Below are positions 27,189 through 37,487 of a stretch of DNA of 64,000 nucleotides, piece after piece. The notes under the pieces are model-generated. The model was not told the DNA's origin and ran no database searches. It worked only from the letters and a program-made list of their open reading frames with translations. The translations under genes and the position numbers were made by a program. Source of the stretch: Advenella mimigardefordensis DPN7. GTDB lineage: Bacteria > Pseudomonadota > Gammaproteobacteria > Burkholderiales > Burkholderiaceae_B. The number at the start of each line of letters is the position of its first letter. Within the stretch, counting starts at the first letter, position 1. The DNA is taken from the NCBI RefSeq assembly GCF_000521505.1, contig NZ_CP003915.1, forward strand, positions 372,001 to 436,000. Direction: 5' to 3'.

Positions 27189-27824
27189 TTACTTTTTCTC
27201 TGCCAGAACCTGGTCAAGCAGTTTTTGCGCCTGGGTAATGCTGGACGCATAGTCGCCCGTCATGCCTGGTGAGGTCACGTATTTGCCGCCAATGGCAAAA
27301 GAAGGCGTGCCTTCAATTGCGTAGGTATCGGTCATTTCTGTTGCGCGTTTGACTTTGGCCGTTACACCGAAAGAGTCGAACGCAGCGGTAAAGGCCGCTT
27401 TATCGATGCCCTGGGTTGCAGCCCAATCGATAATGGCATCTTTGGTAAAGAGTTTTTTGCCTTCCTTGTGAATGGCGTTGAATACTTTCGGATGCAGGTC
27501 AAGCTTGTCCAGTGCTTCCAGTGAGTAATACAGTTGCTGCATGGGTTGCATGGCGGCGTTGAAAGCGACCGGAACACGGATGAATGCAACATTGGCAGGC
27601 AAGGTTTTTACCCATTCTTCCACCATTGGTTCCATGTCTGCACAATGCGGGCAGCTGTAGGCGAAAAATTCCATCACTTCAACTTTGTCACCGGAGCCGG
27701 AAGGCTGGGCGGTATTCAGGGTTTTGAATGCCGGTCCGGACTGGGCCATGACGGGAACAAAGGCTGCTGCGCCGGTAAGCAGGGCGGCAGATACGAAACG
27801 GAGCACAATGGAGGATGATTTCAT
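27189..27824 (-). CDS. dsbA: Thiol:disulfide interchange protein DsbA
   Basis: 211-residue periplasmic oxidase that introduces disulfides into exported proteins. A signal peptide (MKSSSIVLRFVSAALLTGAAAF...VMAQ) is followed by the thioredoxin-fold active site FFAYSCPHCADMEP near residue 56 and the cis-proline loop IEGTPSFAIGG near 160. The CPHC dipeptide is the DsbA form. It is third in the conserved argS - SPOR - dsbA order. No strong Shine-Dalgarno precedes the chosen ATG; a TTG 11 codons upstream is a poorer candidate. Confidence 0.93.
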   Translation of the reverse strand: MKSSSIVLRFVSAALLTGAAAFVPVMAQSGPAFKTLNTAQPSGSGDKVEVMEFFAYSCPHCADMEPMVEEWVKTLPANVAFIRVPVAFNAAMQPMQQLYYSLEALDKLDLHPKVFNAIHKEGKKLFTKDAIIDWAATQGIDKAAFTAAFDSFGVTAKVKRATEMTDTYAIEGTPSFAIGGKYVTSPGMTGDYASSITQAQKLLDQVLAEKK

Positions 27825-27944
27825 AGTCTGTTTGTGTAATGGTTGATGATCGGGCAATGATGCCTGCGAGCCGCCAATAGAGCCGACGGTACTGCATTAG
27901 GACAGGCTGTGCCCCGTAAAGTTCCCCGCGGGTCGTGACCAGAA

Positions 27945-28775
27945 CTAGCGCACAATGGTGGAGTTGATTTTCGCCCCCGAGAGCTGGGCACGGGATTCAC
28001 TCAGTTCCTTGTCGCTATCGAAGGGGCCGATACGTACGCGGTTCACGTCCATATTGTTCACCCTGGCTTTCTGGATTTGTACGTTAAAGCCCATCATGAT
28101 CATGCGCGCACGGAAGGCGTCGGCCTCTTTTTCATCGCGGTAGGAACCCACCTGCAGGTAACGTGGTGCGCCGCTGCGCGACTGTGCGGCGGGTGCGGTT
28201 GTGGCTGCTGCCGTTTTGGGAGTGGTGCTCTGGCTTGCGGTTGTTGGCTCGTTTCGGGAAGCAGCCTGGCTTGTGGCTGGCGCCCTGGTTGCGGGCGTTT
28301 TGTCGCCAGGCAGCGTGTTAATCAGCGACGCGATCTGGTCGTCATCTGCTTTGGGTGCTGTTTTTGCTGGCGGTGTGGTGGGTTGTGTGGCAGAGGGCAG
28401 CGAGCCGCCAGCCGTAAATGGCATATCGCCGGCGTTCTCCGGAATGCCTAGCAGCGGGGGCAAGGGCTCGATTTTCTGGCGTGTCGGAGGCTGTTGCGCA
28501 GAATTGATGCTGCCGTCACTGTTCATCCATGCGTTTGGATCAATCAGTGTTTTGCCCTGGCTCGGTGCGGTCTGGCCGGTGAATGCGCCAGGCTGCCCGT
28601 TGGCCGGTTGCCGGTGATCCTGAATGGGAGATGGCGAACGCATAATCATGAACGCAGCGACGGCAGCCACTGACAGGCCGATGATCAGGCCCAGCAGGAC
28701 AGACGAAAATGTCATGCCGTTGCCGGAAGAGGATCGGGTGCTGCGGGCGGCGGGGCGTTTCTTGCGTGTAGCCAT
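27945..28775 (-). CDS. SPOR-domain cell-envelope protein (FtsN-like)
   Basis: 276-residue bitopic membrane protein. A basic cytoplasmic head (ATRKKRPAARSTR) is followed by one membrane segment (SVLLGLIIGLSVAAVAAFMIM, near residues 23-43), a long Pro/Thr/Ala/Gln linker and a C-terminal SPOR domain (RYLQVGSYRDEKEADAFRARMIMMG... to the end) that binds denuded peptidoglycan at division sites. The layout is that of FtsN, though orthology is not provable here. It starts 16 bp after argS and precedes dsbA, a conserved Burkholderiales arrangement. Confidence 0.9.
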   Translation of the reverse strand: MATRKKRPAARSTRSSSGNGMTFSSVLLGLIIGLSVAAVAAFMIMRSPSPIQDHRQPANGQPGAFTGQTAPSQGKTLIDPNAWMNSDGSINSAQQPPTRQKIEPLPPLLGIPENAGDMPFTAGGSLPSATQPTTPPAKTAPKADDDQIASLINTLPGDKTPATRAPATSQAASRNEPTTASQSTTPKTAAATTAPAAQSRSGAPRYLQVGSYRDEKEADAFRARMIMMGFNVQIQKARVNNMDVNRVRIGPFDSDKELSESRAQLSGAKINSTIVR

Positions 28776-28791
28776 AGTGGAACAGTCTCGC

Positions 28792-30474
28792 TTACATTTG
28801 CTGGGGTGCGGACACACCCAGCAGATCAAGGCCATTGGCAATGACCTGACGGGTGGCATCGGCCAGACGCAGCCGCGCACGTTTCAATTCGATATCGTCA
28901 ATCATGATGCGTTCGGCGTTGTACCACGAATGGAAATCGGCGGCACATTCCTGCAGCCAGAACGCCACCTGATGCGGTGACAGTTCCTGGCCTGCTGTTT
29001 GAATCAGGCCGGGCAGTTCTGCCAGGCGCTTGAGCAGCGTGATTTCCGTTGGGGCGACCAGCCTGCTGCTGTCGGCGCTGGCCAGACTGTCGGTCAGGTC
29101 TGCCGAATCACGCAGCAGTTTGCAGATACGCGCATGTGCATACTGGACATAATATACCGGATTCTCTTCGCCCTTCGCCAGCGCCAGGTCAATATCAAAC
29201 ACAAATTCAGTGTCTGCCTTGCGCTGGATTAAGAAGTAGCGAACCGCATCCTGTCCGACCCAGTCGATCAGGTCGCGCATGGTGACATAACTGCCGGCGC
29301 GCTTGGATATTTTAACTTCCTGTCCGTTGCGCATGACTTTGACCATCTTGTGCAGAATATAGGACGGGTAGGTTTTGGGAATACCCAGATCGAGTGCCTG
29401 CAGGCCGGCGCGCACGCGGGCGATGGTGCCGTGGTGATCGGTGCCCTGAATGTTGATGGCGTGGGTATAGCCTCGATTCCATTTGGTCACGTGATAGGCG
29501 ACATCGGGCACGAAATAGGTGTAGCCGCCGTCAGCCTTGCGCATGACCCGGTCTTTATCGTCGCCGGTGCCCAGCTCTGTCGTTTTCAGCCACAGGGCAT
29601 CTTCATGCTCGTAGGTGTAGCCGCTGGCGATGAGTTTGCTGACGGTCTCTTCCACCTTGCCGTCGCTATAGAGCGAACTTTCAAGATAGTAGTTGTCAAA
29701 TTTCAGTCCGAAAGCCTGCAGATCGAGATCCTGCTCGCGGCGCAGGCAGGCAACGGCGAACTGGCGGATGTCTTCCAGCGCGTCCAGATCGCCGGTGGCG
29801 GTAATGCTGCGACCATCGGCTTCTACCGTGGCCTTGTTGACGTAATCATGCGCAATATCGGCAATATACTCGCCACGATAGCCATCACTGGGGTAGGCCG
29901 CATCGTCCGGGCTGATGCCGCGGGCGCGGGCCTGCGTGCTGACCGCCAGGTTATGGATCTGGTTACCGGCATCGTTGTAATAGAATTCGCGCAATACATC
30001 GTAGCCGCCGGCATCAAGCAGACGGCAGACACAGTCGCCCAGGGCCGCCTGGCGGGCATGGCCCACGTGCAGGGGACCGGTGGGGTTGGCCGACACAAAC
30101 TCCACAATGACTTTTTCGTTGCGCCTGGCGGCATTGCCGTACTGGCTGCCCTGCTGCGCAATGGCCTGCAGGACCTGCTGGTGCGTTGCCTGTGTCAGGC
30201 GCAGGTTGATAAAGCCGGGTCCGGCCACATCGGCCGATTCCACAACGCCGGCAGCAGCCGGATTGGCCAGTACATGGGCGACAATCTCCTGGGCCAGTTC
30301 ACGCGGATTCCGGCGGGCGGGCTTGGCGATTTGCATGGCAACGTTGCTGGCAATATCGCCATGGTCGGCCTGCTTGGGGCGTTCCAGTTTGATTACCGGG
30401 CTGGCCTCGGGAAGAATATGGTGAACGGCTGCCTGAAGCAGCGAAAGTAGGTGTTGTTGCAGCTCGGGGAGCAT
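28792..30474 (-). CDS. argS: Arginyl-tRNA synthetase
   Basis: 560-residue class I synthetase charging tRNA-Arg. The HIGH-type motif is in [18 protein letters not shown] (near residue 128), and the KMSKS-equivalent is [12 protein letters not shown] near 375. The N-terminal additional domain ([24 protein letters not shown]) and the C-terminal anticodon-binding DALR domain ending [11 protein letters not shown] are complete. First gene of the argS-SPOR-dsbA unit, 31 bp after the Rhs gene on the same strand. Confidence 0.96.
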   Translation of the reverse strand: MLPELQQHLLSLLQAAVHHILPEASPVIKLERPKQADHGDIASNVAMQIAKPARRNPRELAQEIVAHVLANPAAAGVVESADVAGPGFINLRLTQATHQQVLQAIAQQGSQYGNAARRNEKVIVEFVSANPTGPLHVGHARQAALGDCVCRLLDAGGYDVLREFYYNDAGNQIHNLAVSTQARARGISPDDAAYPSDGYRGEYIADIAHDYVNKATVEADGRSITATGDLDALEDIRQFAVACLRREQDLDLQAFGLKFDNYYLESSLYSDGKVEETVSKLIASGYTYEHEDALWLKTTELGTGDDKDRVMRKADGGYTYFVPDVAYHVTKWNRGYTHAINIQGTDHHGTIARVRAGLQALDLGIPKTYPSYILHKMVKVMRNGQEVKISKRAGSYVTMRDLIDWVGQDAVRYFLIQRKADTEFVFDIDLALAKGEENPVYYVQYAHARICKLLRDSADLTDSLASADSSRLVAPTEITLLKRLAELPGLIQTAGQELSPHQVAFWLQECAADFHSWYNAERIMIDDIELKRARLRLADATRQVIANGLDLLGVSAPQQM

Positions 30475-30504
30475 GGCGTCCGGGGGGTGGGAAAAAGTCA
30501 GATT

Positions 30505-33500
30505 TTACCATACCTGGCCTGTCTGTAACTCAAAGCCCGCGGTTTCCCGCAGCCATCGGGCATAGGCCTGGATATCCGCAAGACCAACGATCGGCTGGCT
30601 GATCAGCGCTGCCTCGTGACCGGGTGCCACCGCCATCATGTTGCCGTAAAACAGGTCTGCTGCGGTCAGCGGCCGGGTTCGCGGCAGGTCTCGCTCAATA
30701 AACTGTTCTACCTGCATGCGCCGGGACCTGCCGATACTCGCAGACTGATGCTGGCGGATCGAGCGCCGATCCGGCCCCTCCATTTCGCGGTCGGTCCTGA
30801 GTGATTCGCTGGCCGGATCCTGCCACTCATAGCGCATGAGATTGTTATGTACCAGCGGATTGCGGATGCGCAGGGCGGCAGCAGGCAGCGGCCGCCAGGA
30901 TACGCCAGCCGCCCGTCCCTGCTGGTACATCCATTGCAGCACGACGTTGCCCAGATCGCCGGGCAGGCCGGTTGCATTGGCCACATGGGTGGTATCCGTC
31001 GCCTGAATGGAACCGCCCATATCGGAATGGTTGCCCATAAAGCCCACCTCGTGGAACTGCGCAAGCCCGCTGTTGCCGATGGAGGTTAAGGGGAAGATAT
31101 TGTTGTGTTCATTTAAGGCGACGGCGTGGGCCACCCACTGCCAGGCGGGCGACACCTGATAGTTGTAGGCGGCGTTGTTCGCCCCCAGCACGCCAAGCTG
31201 CGTGACGGTATCGAACAGCCCCATGAAACGCAAATTCAGGCAGGCACTCACGGTCATGAAGGCATCCGGTGTTTGTCCGTTGTTCGTATAGGGTGTGTGC
31301 ACCTGTACGCTGAACAGGCCGTTTTGAGTGTGCTGCAGAATCTGGTTCGCAAAAATGCGTGCTGCTGCCGCGCCGCGCGAAAAGCCGATCACATCTATGG
31401 GGATATAGCCGTCGGCGTTGCGCAGTGAGAGGCCGTTAGTGAGCAGGGTGTTGATCAGGCGGTGCATCTGGGTGCGTACAATGCCGGCCACCGATTCACC
31501 GGCCATGGCATCTGCCGGGCGCAGCAACACACCCAGCGGACCCAGAACATAGGGGTTTTGCAGGGGGTTGGTCGCGCCATAGACTGCCGGTTCAGCGAAT
31601 GCATGCATGCCGTCGCTGGTGCCCGGGCCGCCAATGTAATGCACCGGACCTGCATCGTACAGCTGCTGCAGCTTATACACATTCGAATTGGTGGCGCGGC
31701 CCTGGTTGCGGGTACCATCGAAGGCAAATAACAGCAGGCCCAGTGGATCTACATAACGACGCGGCTGCCCGGCCGCGTATCCGAGTGGATCGGTGCCGGG
31801 AACGGGGCCTATCGGGTCGGGCTCCAGATAGTGGCCAAAAGCCGGGTCGTAGGTGCGATAGATATTATCGAACCAGCCGGTCGCCGTATCTTCAAGCTGG
31901 CCCGGATAGCGCAAGGGCATTGGCAATTGAGCGATCAGTGGCGTCATTTTGCCTTCCGGCTCCGGGCGGGCCAGCCAGACGGGTTGCGCCTGTCTGTTGG
32001 TGACCGCCAGTGGCAACCCCTGAGTATCGGTGTGGATAAAGTGCAGTGTTCCGGCCGCTTGGTTGCGCAACAGAGGGCGCAGCTTAGCGTGAACCGTTGA
32101 GTCTGTTGCTTGTGCGAAAGAGGGCTGCGGTATTGCCTGGAAGGCAGCCGGCGTTGCGTATTCGATAAAGGCAACGGGAATGGCGCCCGCATAAATGTAG
32201 CGTCGTGAAATAGCACCCCGGCTCGGGACCCGCAGTGGTGCGCCCGTGGGCACTGACCAGTGGCCAACGACCCGATTGTCCTGATAATAAAAATGAGTAA
32301 ACGCCTGCAGGTCTTGGCGCGCAATCCGGTGGCCCAGGCCATTATGCAGATTTCGCAAAATACGCTGACCCTGCCGGTAGACTTGTGCCAGGCGACGGTT
32401 AACACTGTAGTGCGTTTCCAGACTGCCTACGCGAACTGGCAAGCCGCTGGCATCGCGGCTGATGTGGCTGCGCTGTGTGCGTTGCCCGTCAAAGCGCGCA
32501 ATACGGGCGCCGCTGTCGTCCCATGCGTACCATACGCGCCGCTTGCCGGCAGCCACCGGTGCACGTGACAATTGTCCTTTGGGATAGCGGTAACGCTGCT
32601 CGACCATGCCGGCCAGTCGCTGCTGTTTACCGTAGAAATAAGATCGCCTGATGGCGCTGGCGACCGCCGGAAAATAGTAATCTTCGCCCAGGATGTGTCC
32701 GTCGCGGCCGGTTTGTCGTTCCAGACCCAGAATCGGACGCTGGGCTGAGCCGGTATGGGCGATGAAATGCAAGTGCTGACGACGACCGGCGGGATCCTGC
32801 CGGTACTGCATCCGGATCTGATTGCCGAAGGTGGCATCGCCCGTTGCATTGACCTGCAAAACGAGGTGCTGGCGCTGACTGGCGTCTTCCCACACAATGC
32901 TGCGCAGTTGCTGGTCGGGCGTGTAGGTGTAACGCAACCGGCCGCCTTCGGGCAGCAGGTGGATTGTCTGGTCCGCCTGCGGATCACGCAGAAAGATATC
33001 CTCATAACGGACCCGGTAAGGGTTGGCCGGGGTACCGGGCCGGGAGGTGCGGATACGCAGGACGCCGCGTAGCCAGTCTACGGTGTGTGTCCGGGTTTCG
33101 TTGGCATGTGCCAGCGTCACGCCACCGTCTTTTATGTAATCAATGGTCGTTTGTGTATGGGCCGATGAGTGGCGTTTCGGGTCCTTGCCATTGGCAGGCT
33201 CCAACGCGGCAGGCGCCCGGGAGGCCCGGGCGGCGCGCAGGCGTTGCTGCGCATCATACTCGTATGACCAGTGCACGCCGTTGGCAAAGGTCTGGGCAGT
33301 GGCTTGTCCCTGATCGTTGTACTGAGTTCGCTGATTGCCGGTGAGTGCGCTGGACCATGACGTTTCGCGCCCCTGCTGGTCAAAACGCAATTGCAGGTCC
33401 GGCCATGGCCCATGAGGCAGGCTCAGTTGCGCAGGCATGCCGTTAGCATAGCGGGTGATATCCAGGCCATTGATGTATGTCAGCCGTCCCTGCTCATCAT

Positions 33501-34764
33501 AGGTCGCCTGCAACCCCGGCGCGGCGCAGCCGATGCAGCCGTGCCCCTTCACCGATTCAAGCAGATGACGACCGTGCATGTGTCGCCAGATAAAGCGCGT
33601 CTGGTGGCCGTCTGCGTCTGTGACGCGGGTGATGCTGCGCTGAGGGCCGGCAGTGCCATAGCTGAACAACTGGGTTCCCGGTCCGACCGGCAGATCATGC
33701 AGCACGGCGCGGATCACTTTGCCGCTGCTGTCATATTGCCAGGTTCGCAGCCGGTAGGGTTGCAGGCCTGGCAGAGTCGTGCCAGGCCCCGTGTAGCCGG
33801 CCAGGGTGGGTGCGATGGAGTGGGGTAGCGGAAAATCCGGTACAGGCAAGTCGTTCACAAAGGGTTGATTGCTGGCGCGATCATCAGGGCGGGGCAGGAT
33901 CGCCATGCCCGTCAATTTGTATGGATCGCCGCCCTGATAGACCCGTTCATACAGGTAGAGCGTTTGCTTGCCGTCAGTCGTGGAGGCGGACACCAGACGC
34001 CCGGCAGGTATGTCATAGCGATATCGGATGGTTCCTTGTGGCGTATCGATCCGGGTCAGGCGCGCGCGAACCGGTTTGTGCGCGTCCTGATTGTAATGAA
34101 AAACCAGCGCGCGGCCGGCCCGACTGGTTACCCGAAGGATTCGATCGGCAAAAAGCGAGGCACGGCTGTGTCGCTGTATATACAACTGATGTCCATTTAC
34201 GTTTACCGTCGTGAGTAAGCCCTGGCTGTCAAAAGTGATGCTGCTGCCATCCGGCCATTGCCAGACCCAGCGATTTCCAGCGAGGATGAGCCGTCCATGG
34301 GAAGGTTCAATGGCGGGCGCAGTGCTGCCGTGCCGCTTGCCAAAACGGATGCGGGAACCGTCGGCCTGAGTGATTTGCAGACCGTCGTGCGTACGCTGCA
34401 GATAAATATCGAAATTATGTCGCCAGCCGGCACCCATTCCCAGGTCTGCTCGATCCATGGCGTTATAGCTGCGCATCACCAGCAGGCCGTCATTGCCCGG
34501 CGGTACATCAACCGTTTCCTGGTATTTGTTGCCTGTGGCCAGATTCACCGGATTGCCGGCGCCGCTATTGATGGTCGACTCACTGGCGCCCAGTGTGAAT
34601 GGATTATTACTGCGGCACGGATGACCGTTGCCCGTAGCCGGGCGCAGGCATTGTGCAATATTTGCTTGTTCGGCAACGGCCTCTGGGGCAAAATGGAGCA
34701 TGCCTGCAAACACCAGAACCAGGTGCGAGACGGCAGGAAAAATTGAGCGAGGATGGGTTCGCAT
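30505..34764 (-). CDS. Exported Rhs/YD-repeat protein with C-terminal DUF2235 (Tle1-like) lipase domain
   Basis: About 1,419 residues. An N-terminal signal peptide (basic start, hydrophobic HLVLVFAGMLHFAPEAVA) is followed by a DUF6531-like entry domain (NPVNLATGNKYQETVDV), a long YD-repeat shell, the Rhs core end (GWFDNIYRTYDPAFGHYLEPDPIG) and the cleavage-type motif YVDPLGL near residue 1005. The variable tip (about 1008-1419) is DUF2235: LLFAFDGTRN, the GxSxG nucleophile in DVIGFSRGAAAARIF, FDTVTQLG, and EVGFMGNHSDMGG with the probable His. DUF2235/Tle1 enzymes are phospholipases. No PAAR domain, VgrG or immunity gene is adjacent. ATG codons 10 codons upstream (with AAAGGTG close by) and at 34830 are alternative starts. 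Confidence 0.88.
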   Translation of the reverse strand: MRTHPRSIFPAVSHLVLVFAGMLHFAPEAVAEQANIAQCLRPATGNGHPCRSNNPFTLGASESTINSGAGNPVNLATGNKYQETVDVPPGNDGLLVMRSYNAMDRADLGMGAGWRHNFDIYLQRTHDGLQITQADGSRIRFGKRHGSTAPAIEPSHGRLILAGNRWVWQWPDGSSITFDSQGLLTTVNVNGHQLYIQRHSRASLFADRILRVTSRAGRALVFHYNQDAHKPVRARLTRIDTPQGTIRYRYDIPAGRLVSASTTDGKQTLYLYERVYQGGDPYKLTGMAILPRPDDRASNQPFVNDLPVPDFPLPHSIAPTLAGYTGPGTTLPGLQPYRLRTWQYDSSGKVIRAVLHDLPVGPGTQLFSYGTAGPQRSITRVTDADGHQTRFIWRHMHGRHLLESVKGHGCIGCAAPGLQATYDEQGRLTYINGLDITRYANGMPAQLSLPHGPWPDLQLRFDQQGRETSWSSALTGNQRTQYNDQGQATAQTFANGVHWSYEYDAQQRLRAARASRAPAALEPANGKDPKRHSSAHTQTTIDYIKDGGVTLAHANETRTHTVDWLRGVLRIRTSRPGTPANPYRVRYEDIFLRDPQADQTIHLLPEGGRLRYTYTPDQQLRSIVWEDASQRQHLVLQVNATGDATFGNQIRMQYRQDPAGRRQHLHFIAHTGSAQRPILGLERQTGRDGHILGEDYYFPAVASAIRRSYFYGKQQRLAGMVEQRYRYPKGQLSRAPVAAGKRRVWYAWDDSGARIARFDGQRTQRSHISRDASGLPVRVGSLETHYSVNRRLAQVYRQGQRILRNLHNGLGHRIARQDLQAFTHFYYQDNRVVGHWSVPTGAPLRVPSRGAISRRYIYAGAIPVAFIEYATPAAFQAIPQPSFAQATDSTVHAKLRPLLRNQAAGTLHFIHTDTQGLPLAVTNRQAQPVWLARPEPEGKMTPLIAQLPMPLRYPGQLEDTATGWFDNIYRTYDPAFGHYLEPDPIGPVPGTDPLGYAAGQPRRYVDPLGLLLFAFDGTRNQGRATNSNVYKLQQLYDAGPVHYIGGPGTSDGMHAFAEPAVYGATNPLQNPYVLGPLGVLLRPADAMAGESVAGIVRTQMHRLINTLLTNGLSLRNADGYIPIDVIGFSRGAAAARIFANQILQHTQNGLFSVQVHTPYTNNGQTPDAFMTVSACLNLRFMGLFDTVTQLGVLGANNAAYNYQVSPAWQWVAHAVALNEHNNIFPLTSIGNSGLAQFHEVGFMGNHSDMGGSIQATDTTHVANATGLPGDLGNVVLQWMYQQGRAAGVSWRPLPAAALRIRNPLVHNNLMRYEWQDPASESLRTDREMEGPDRRSIRQHQSASIGRSRRMQVEQFIERDLPRTRPLTAADLFYGNMMAVAPGHEAALISQPIVGLADIQAYARWLRETAGFELQTGQVW

Positions 34765-34856
34765 ATGACCAATAACCTGAAAAATGCGTATCATCACCTT
34801 TTGAACGTATTTGCAGTGGTCGCAGTCCAATAAAATATCTAATGAGGAAAACCGTT

Positions 34857-35219
34857 ATGCTGATTACCTTTCGTTCGGATATAGCCGGAGATGTGCTGAT
34901 GATGGCCGAACAGGCCAGGACGGTATTGCAGGCAGCAGGGCGTGAATATGAGACTGTGCCTGAAATGGGCGTCTTTACCGTGACCCAGCTGGAAGAGGCT
35001 ATCCGTCAGCTGGAGCAGGCCATCAATGCCGATCCGGATTCTGCCCCTGATCATCAGTTTGATGACAAGGACCGCCAGGAAGAGGATGACGAGATTGCCG
35101 TGCATCCTATTAGCGAAAATGTGAGCCTGCGTCGTCGCGCCTATCCATTGCTGGACATGATGCGTCAGGCCAGGGCCGCAGGCAAGGAAGTGGTCTGGGA
35201 AAGAGGCAGCGCCTGGTAA
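34857..35219 (+). CDS. DUF1840 family protein
   Basis: 120-residue cytoplasmic protein of the small DUF1840 family found in Burkholderiales. It opens MLITFRSDIAGDVLMMAEQA, has an acidic middle (DDKDRQEEDDE) and ends LRRRAYPLLDMMRQARAAGKEVVWE. Function unknown. GAGGAAAAC sits 5-8 nt before this ATG; an in-frame ATG five codons upstream overlaps that ribosome site and is unlikely. It is divergent from the Rhs gene and followed by a clear terminator. Nothing links it to Rhs immunity: it has no signal peptide or lipobox. Confidence 0.87.
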   Translation: MLITFRSDIAGDVLMMAEQARTVLQAAGREYETVPEMGVFTVTQLEEAIRQLEQAINADPDSAPDHQFDDKDRQEEDDEIAVHPISENVSLRRRAYPLLDMMRQARAAGKEVVWERGSAW

Positions 35220-35307
35220 ACAGGGCAGACGGCCCCGTTGCTGATTCTCTCGGCAACGCGCCGGAACCGCGCTTGTTACGGTAGGCAGGGTAAGGGTTGA
35301 GTCATGC

Positions 35308-35340
35308 GATGCCGGCGCACGCAGGCATCAGCCTTTTTTT
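35308..35340 (+). terminator. Intrinsic terminator of the DUF1840 gene
   Basis: Stem GATGCC/GGCATC (35308-35313 with 35324-35329, 10-nt loop) followed after four bases by seven T residues. It is 88 bp past the stop. Confidence 0.75.
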
Positions 35341-35423
35341 GAATCGGCCTTCAGTTCAGGTGTGCCACGTAATGGCTTGCGCCCGACATAGTGCTGTTCG
35401 TTTTTACAATGGCGTGGATACAC

Positions 35424-35461
35424 AGGAGCCCGTCCCTGCCGCAGGCAGATAACGGGCTCCT
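35424..35461. terminator. Strong inverted repeat downstream of leuA
   Basis: Perfect 10-bp arms AGGAGCCCGT/ACGGGCTCCT enclose a second small hairpin (CTGCC-GCA-GGCAG). It lies 31 bp past the leuA stop. No long U-run follows in the leuA direction, so it may act as an mRNA 3' end stabiliser or Rho-independent stop of low efficiency. Confidence 0.5.
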
Positions 35462-35491
35462 CTTGATCGCTTTTAGCGCCCGAGCGGCGCG

Positions 35492-37195
35492 TTAAGCAAC
35501 TTCACGCAGTGCGGCGCCTTCTTTCTCCTGCTGGTTCAGGTGGCGATTGACTGCGCTCAGGACGGCAATAAATGACGCGGTCACGATGTCTTTATGAATG
35601 CCTACGCCAAAGCCGGTGGCAGATTCGCCAAGCCGCAGTTCCACATAGCAGACGGCCGATGTTTTCTCGCCAGACCCCATGGCATGTTCGTGATAGTCCA
35701 TAAAGCGGATGGGCAGATTCAGGGCGTTGATGAAGGCTGAAATGGCGCCTTCGCCGCTACCTTCTACTGTTTTAACCTGACCGTCTACCTCAAGCTCAGC
35801 GCGGATGCTGAACTGGTCACCGCTTTCACCATCGGCCTTGCTGGTAATCTGGTGGCGCAACAGTTTCCATGGTGTGGTCTGTTTCAGATACTCTTTTTCA
35901 AAGATGTCGAATACGGCATTGCCATTGACTTCCGTACCGGTTTCATCGGTCACGCGCTGGATGGCGCGGGAAAATTCAATCTGCAGACGACGTGGCAGGT
36001 TCAGGCCACGTTCGTTTTCCAGAAGATAAGAGACACCACCTTTACCCGACTGGCTGTTTACGCGGATAACCGCATCGTAGCTACGTCCGAGGTCGGCTGG
36101 ATCAATCGGCAGGTAGGGTACTTCCCAGACGCCGTCGGCTTTTTGTACAGCAAAGCCTTTCTTGATGGCATCCTGGTGCGAACCCGAGAAGGCGGTAAAT
36201 ACCAGGTCGCCCGCGTAGGGGTGACGTGGGTGCACCGGCAACTGGTTGCAGTATTCTGCAGTGCGGCGTACGTCGTCAATGTCGGAGAAATCCAGGCCGG
36301 GGTGAATACCCTGGGTGTACAAATTGAGTGCCAGCGTGACCAGACACACGTTACCCGTACGTTCGCCACTGCCAAACAGGCAGCCTTCGATACGATCGGC
36401 ACCGGCCATCACGGCCAGCTCAGCGGCAGCGACTGCCGTGCCACGGTCATTATGCGGGTGCACGCTAACGATCACGCGATCGCGGTTATTGACATTGTTG
36501 CAGAACCATTCGATCTGGTCTGCGTACATATTGGGGGTGGTGGCTTCGATCGTGGCCGGCAGGTTGAACACGATCCGGTCTGTTGCGCTAGGCTGCCATA
36601 CGTCGGCGACGGCGTTGCACACTTCTACCGCAAATTCCGGTTCGGTGGTGCTGAATACTTCAGGAGAGTATTCGTAGCGCCATTTGGTTTCGGGATGACG
36701 GCTCACCGCCTGCTTGATCAGTGCCGTACCGGTGGTGGCGATGTTTTTGACCTCGTCTTTGTTCATGTTGAAGACGATTTTGCGGAAAGCGGGGGCGCAG
36801 GCATTGTACAGGTGAACCATGGCCTGGCGGGCGCCGGCGGCCGCTTCAACTGTCCGGTTGATCAGATCTTCACGTGACTGGGTGAGCACGATGATCAGTA
36901 CATCGTCGGGAATATGGTTTTCTTCGATCAGGAGGCGAACGAAGTCAAAATCGGTCTGGGAAGCAGAGGGAAAGCCGACTTCAATTTCTTTGAAGCCGAT
37001 TTTGACCAGGTGTTTGAAAAAACGCAGCTTGCGCTCGATGCTCATGGGCTCGATCAGGGACTGGTTGCCATCGCGCAGATCGGTGCTCATCCAGATGGGC
37101 GGATGCTCGATTTTTTTGCCGGGCCATGTGCGTTCCGAGAAATCGCGTTCGAACGCCTTGAAGGGGATGTATTTGGAAGCGGGGTTGGAGATCAT
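35492..37195 (-). CDS. leuA: 2-isopropylmalate synthase
   Basis: 567-residue enzyme, the long form, condensing acetyl-CoA with 2-oxoisovalerate as the first committed step of leucine synthesis. The catalytic barrel (residues about 30-310) carries [16 protein letters not shown], the metal-binding [29 protein letters not shown] in parts, and [12 protein letters not shown]. The C-terminal regulatory LeuA dimer domain (about 440-560) that binds leucine is complete. AGGTG lies 5 nt before the ATG. Upstream is a Leu-rich leader peptide with alternative hairpins, so expression is probably attenuated by leucyl-tRNA supply as well as feedback-inhibited. Confidence 0.96.
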   Translation of the reverse strand: MISNPASKYIPFKAFERDFSERTWPGKKIEHPPIWMSTDLRDGNQSLIEPMSIERKLRFFKHLVKIGFKEIEVGFPSASQTDFDFVRLLIEENHIPDDVLIIVLTQSREDLINRTVEAAAGARQAMVHLYNACAPAFRKIVFNMNKDEVKNIATTGTALIKQAVSRHPETKWRYEYSPEVFSTTEPEFAVEVCNAVADVWQPSATDRIVFNLPATIEATTPNMYADQIEWFCNNVNNRDRVIVSVHPHNDRGTAVAAAELAVMAGADRIEGCLFGSGERTGNVCLVTLALNLYTQGIHPGLDFSDIDDVRRTAEYCNQLPVHPRHPYAGDLVFTAFSGSHQDAIKKGFAVQKADGVWEVPYLPIDPADLGRSYDAVIRVNSQSGKGGVSYLLENERGLNLPRRLQIEFSRAIQRVTDETGTEVNGNAVFDIFEKEYLKQTTPWKLLRHQITSKADGESGDQFSIRAELEVDGQVKTVEGSGEGAISAFINALNLPIRFMDYHEHAMGSGEKTSAVCYVELRLGESATGFGVGIHKDIVTASFIAVLSAVNRHLNQQEKEGAALREVA

Positions 37196-37215
37196 GATGC
37201 ACCTATTTTTGGGGA

Positions 37216-37334
37216 GAATCCCGGTGCGAACAGACTGGAGTTAAGCAGCGACGCCGGGATTCAGAATAATAAAACGGAATCCTTGTGGCTTGTACAGGGG
37301 CTGTCGAACTGCCACGAACGCTCTAGGCTCGACA
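37216..37334 (-). promoter_or_regulatory. leuA attenuator hairpins
   Basis: Three pairings can form in the leader RNA. TGTCGA, which overlaps the end of the leader peptide (37329-37334), pairs with TCGACA (37302-37307). GTGGC (37311-37315) pairs with GCCAC (37285-37289), followed within about 10 nt by a U-rich TTTTATTATT (37265-37275). GAATCCCGG (37254-37262) pairs with CCGGGATTC (37216-37224) just before the leuA ribosome site. The first two exclude each other, as antiterminator and terminator should. The exact switch was not modelled. Confidence 0.55.
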
Positions 37335-37481
37335 ACCGATCGCTAGCAGTAGCAGAGAAGAAGATAGGGCAACAGCAGAAAGCGTTGCTTCGGGTGTAGC
37401 GGCAGCCCACAACTTAGCCGTGGCGCAAACTGTGTTGCGACCGGTTAAAGCGTGACGAGAAAATGCAGGCTGGCTGTTCAT
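37323..37481 (-). CDS. leuL: Leucine leader peptide (attenuator uORF)
   Basis: A 52-codon reading frame upstream of leuA on the same strand, ending ALSSSLLLLAIGCRA. The four consecutive Leu codons are CTG CTA CTG CTA, with another CTA just before; CTA is a rare codon in such genomes, the classical design of a leucine-sensing leader peptide. It stops 127 bp before leuA, and the candidate antiterminator arm overlaps its last codons. No Shine-Dalgarno is visible, and the promoter's -10 lies only 6 nt before the ATG, so the message is probably leaderless. Confidence 0.75.
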   Translation of the reverse strand: MNSQPAFSRHALTGRNTVCATAKLWAAATPEATLSAVALSSSLLLLAIGCRA

Positions 37482-37487
37482 TGCTTA

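Noticed and set aside
34857..35219. DUF1840 gene as immunity to the Rhs toxin
   Set aside because: Divergent strand, no signal peptide or lipobox, and the family occurs widely without Rhs neighbours.
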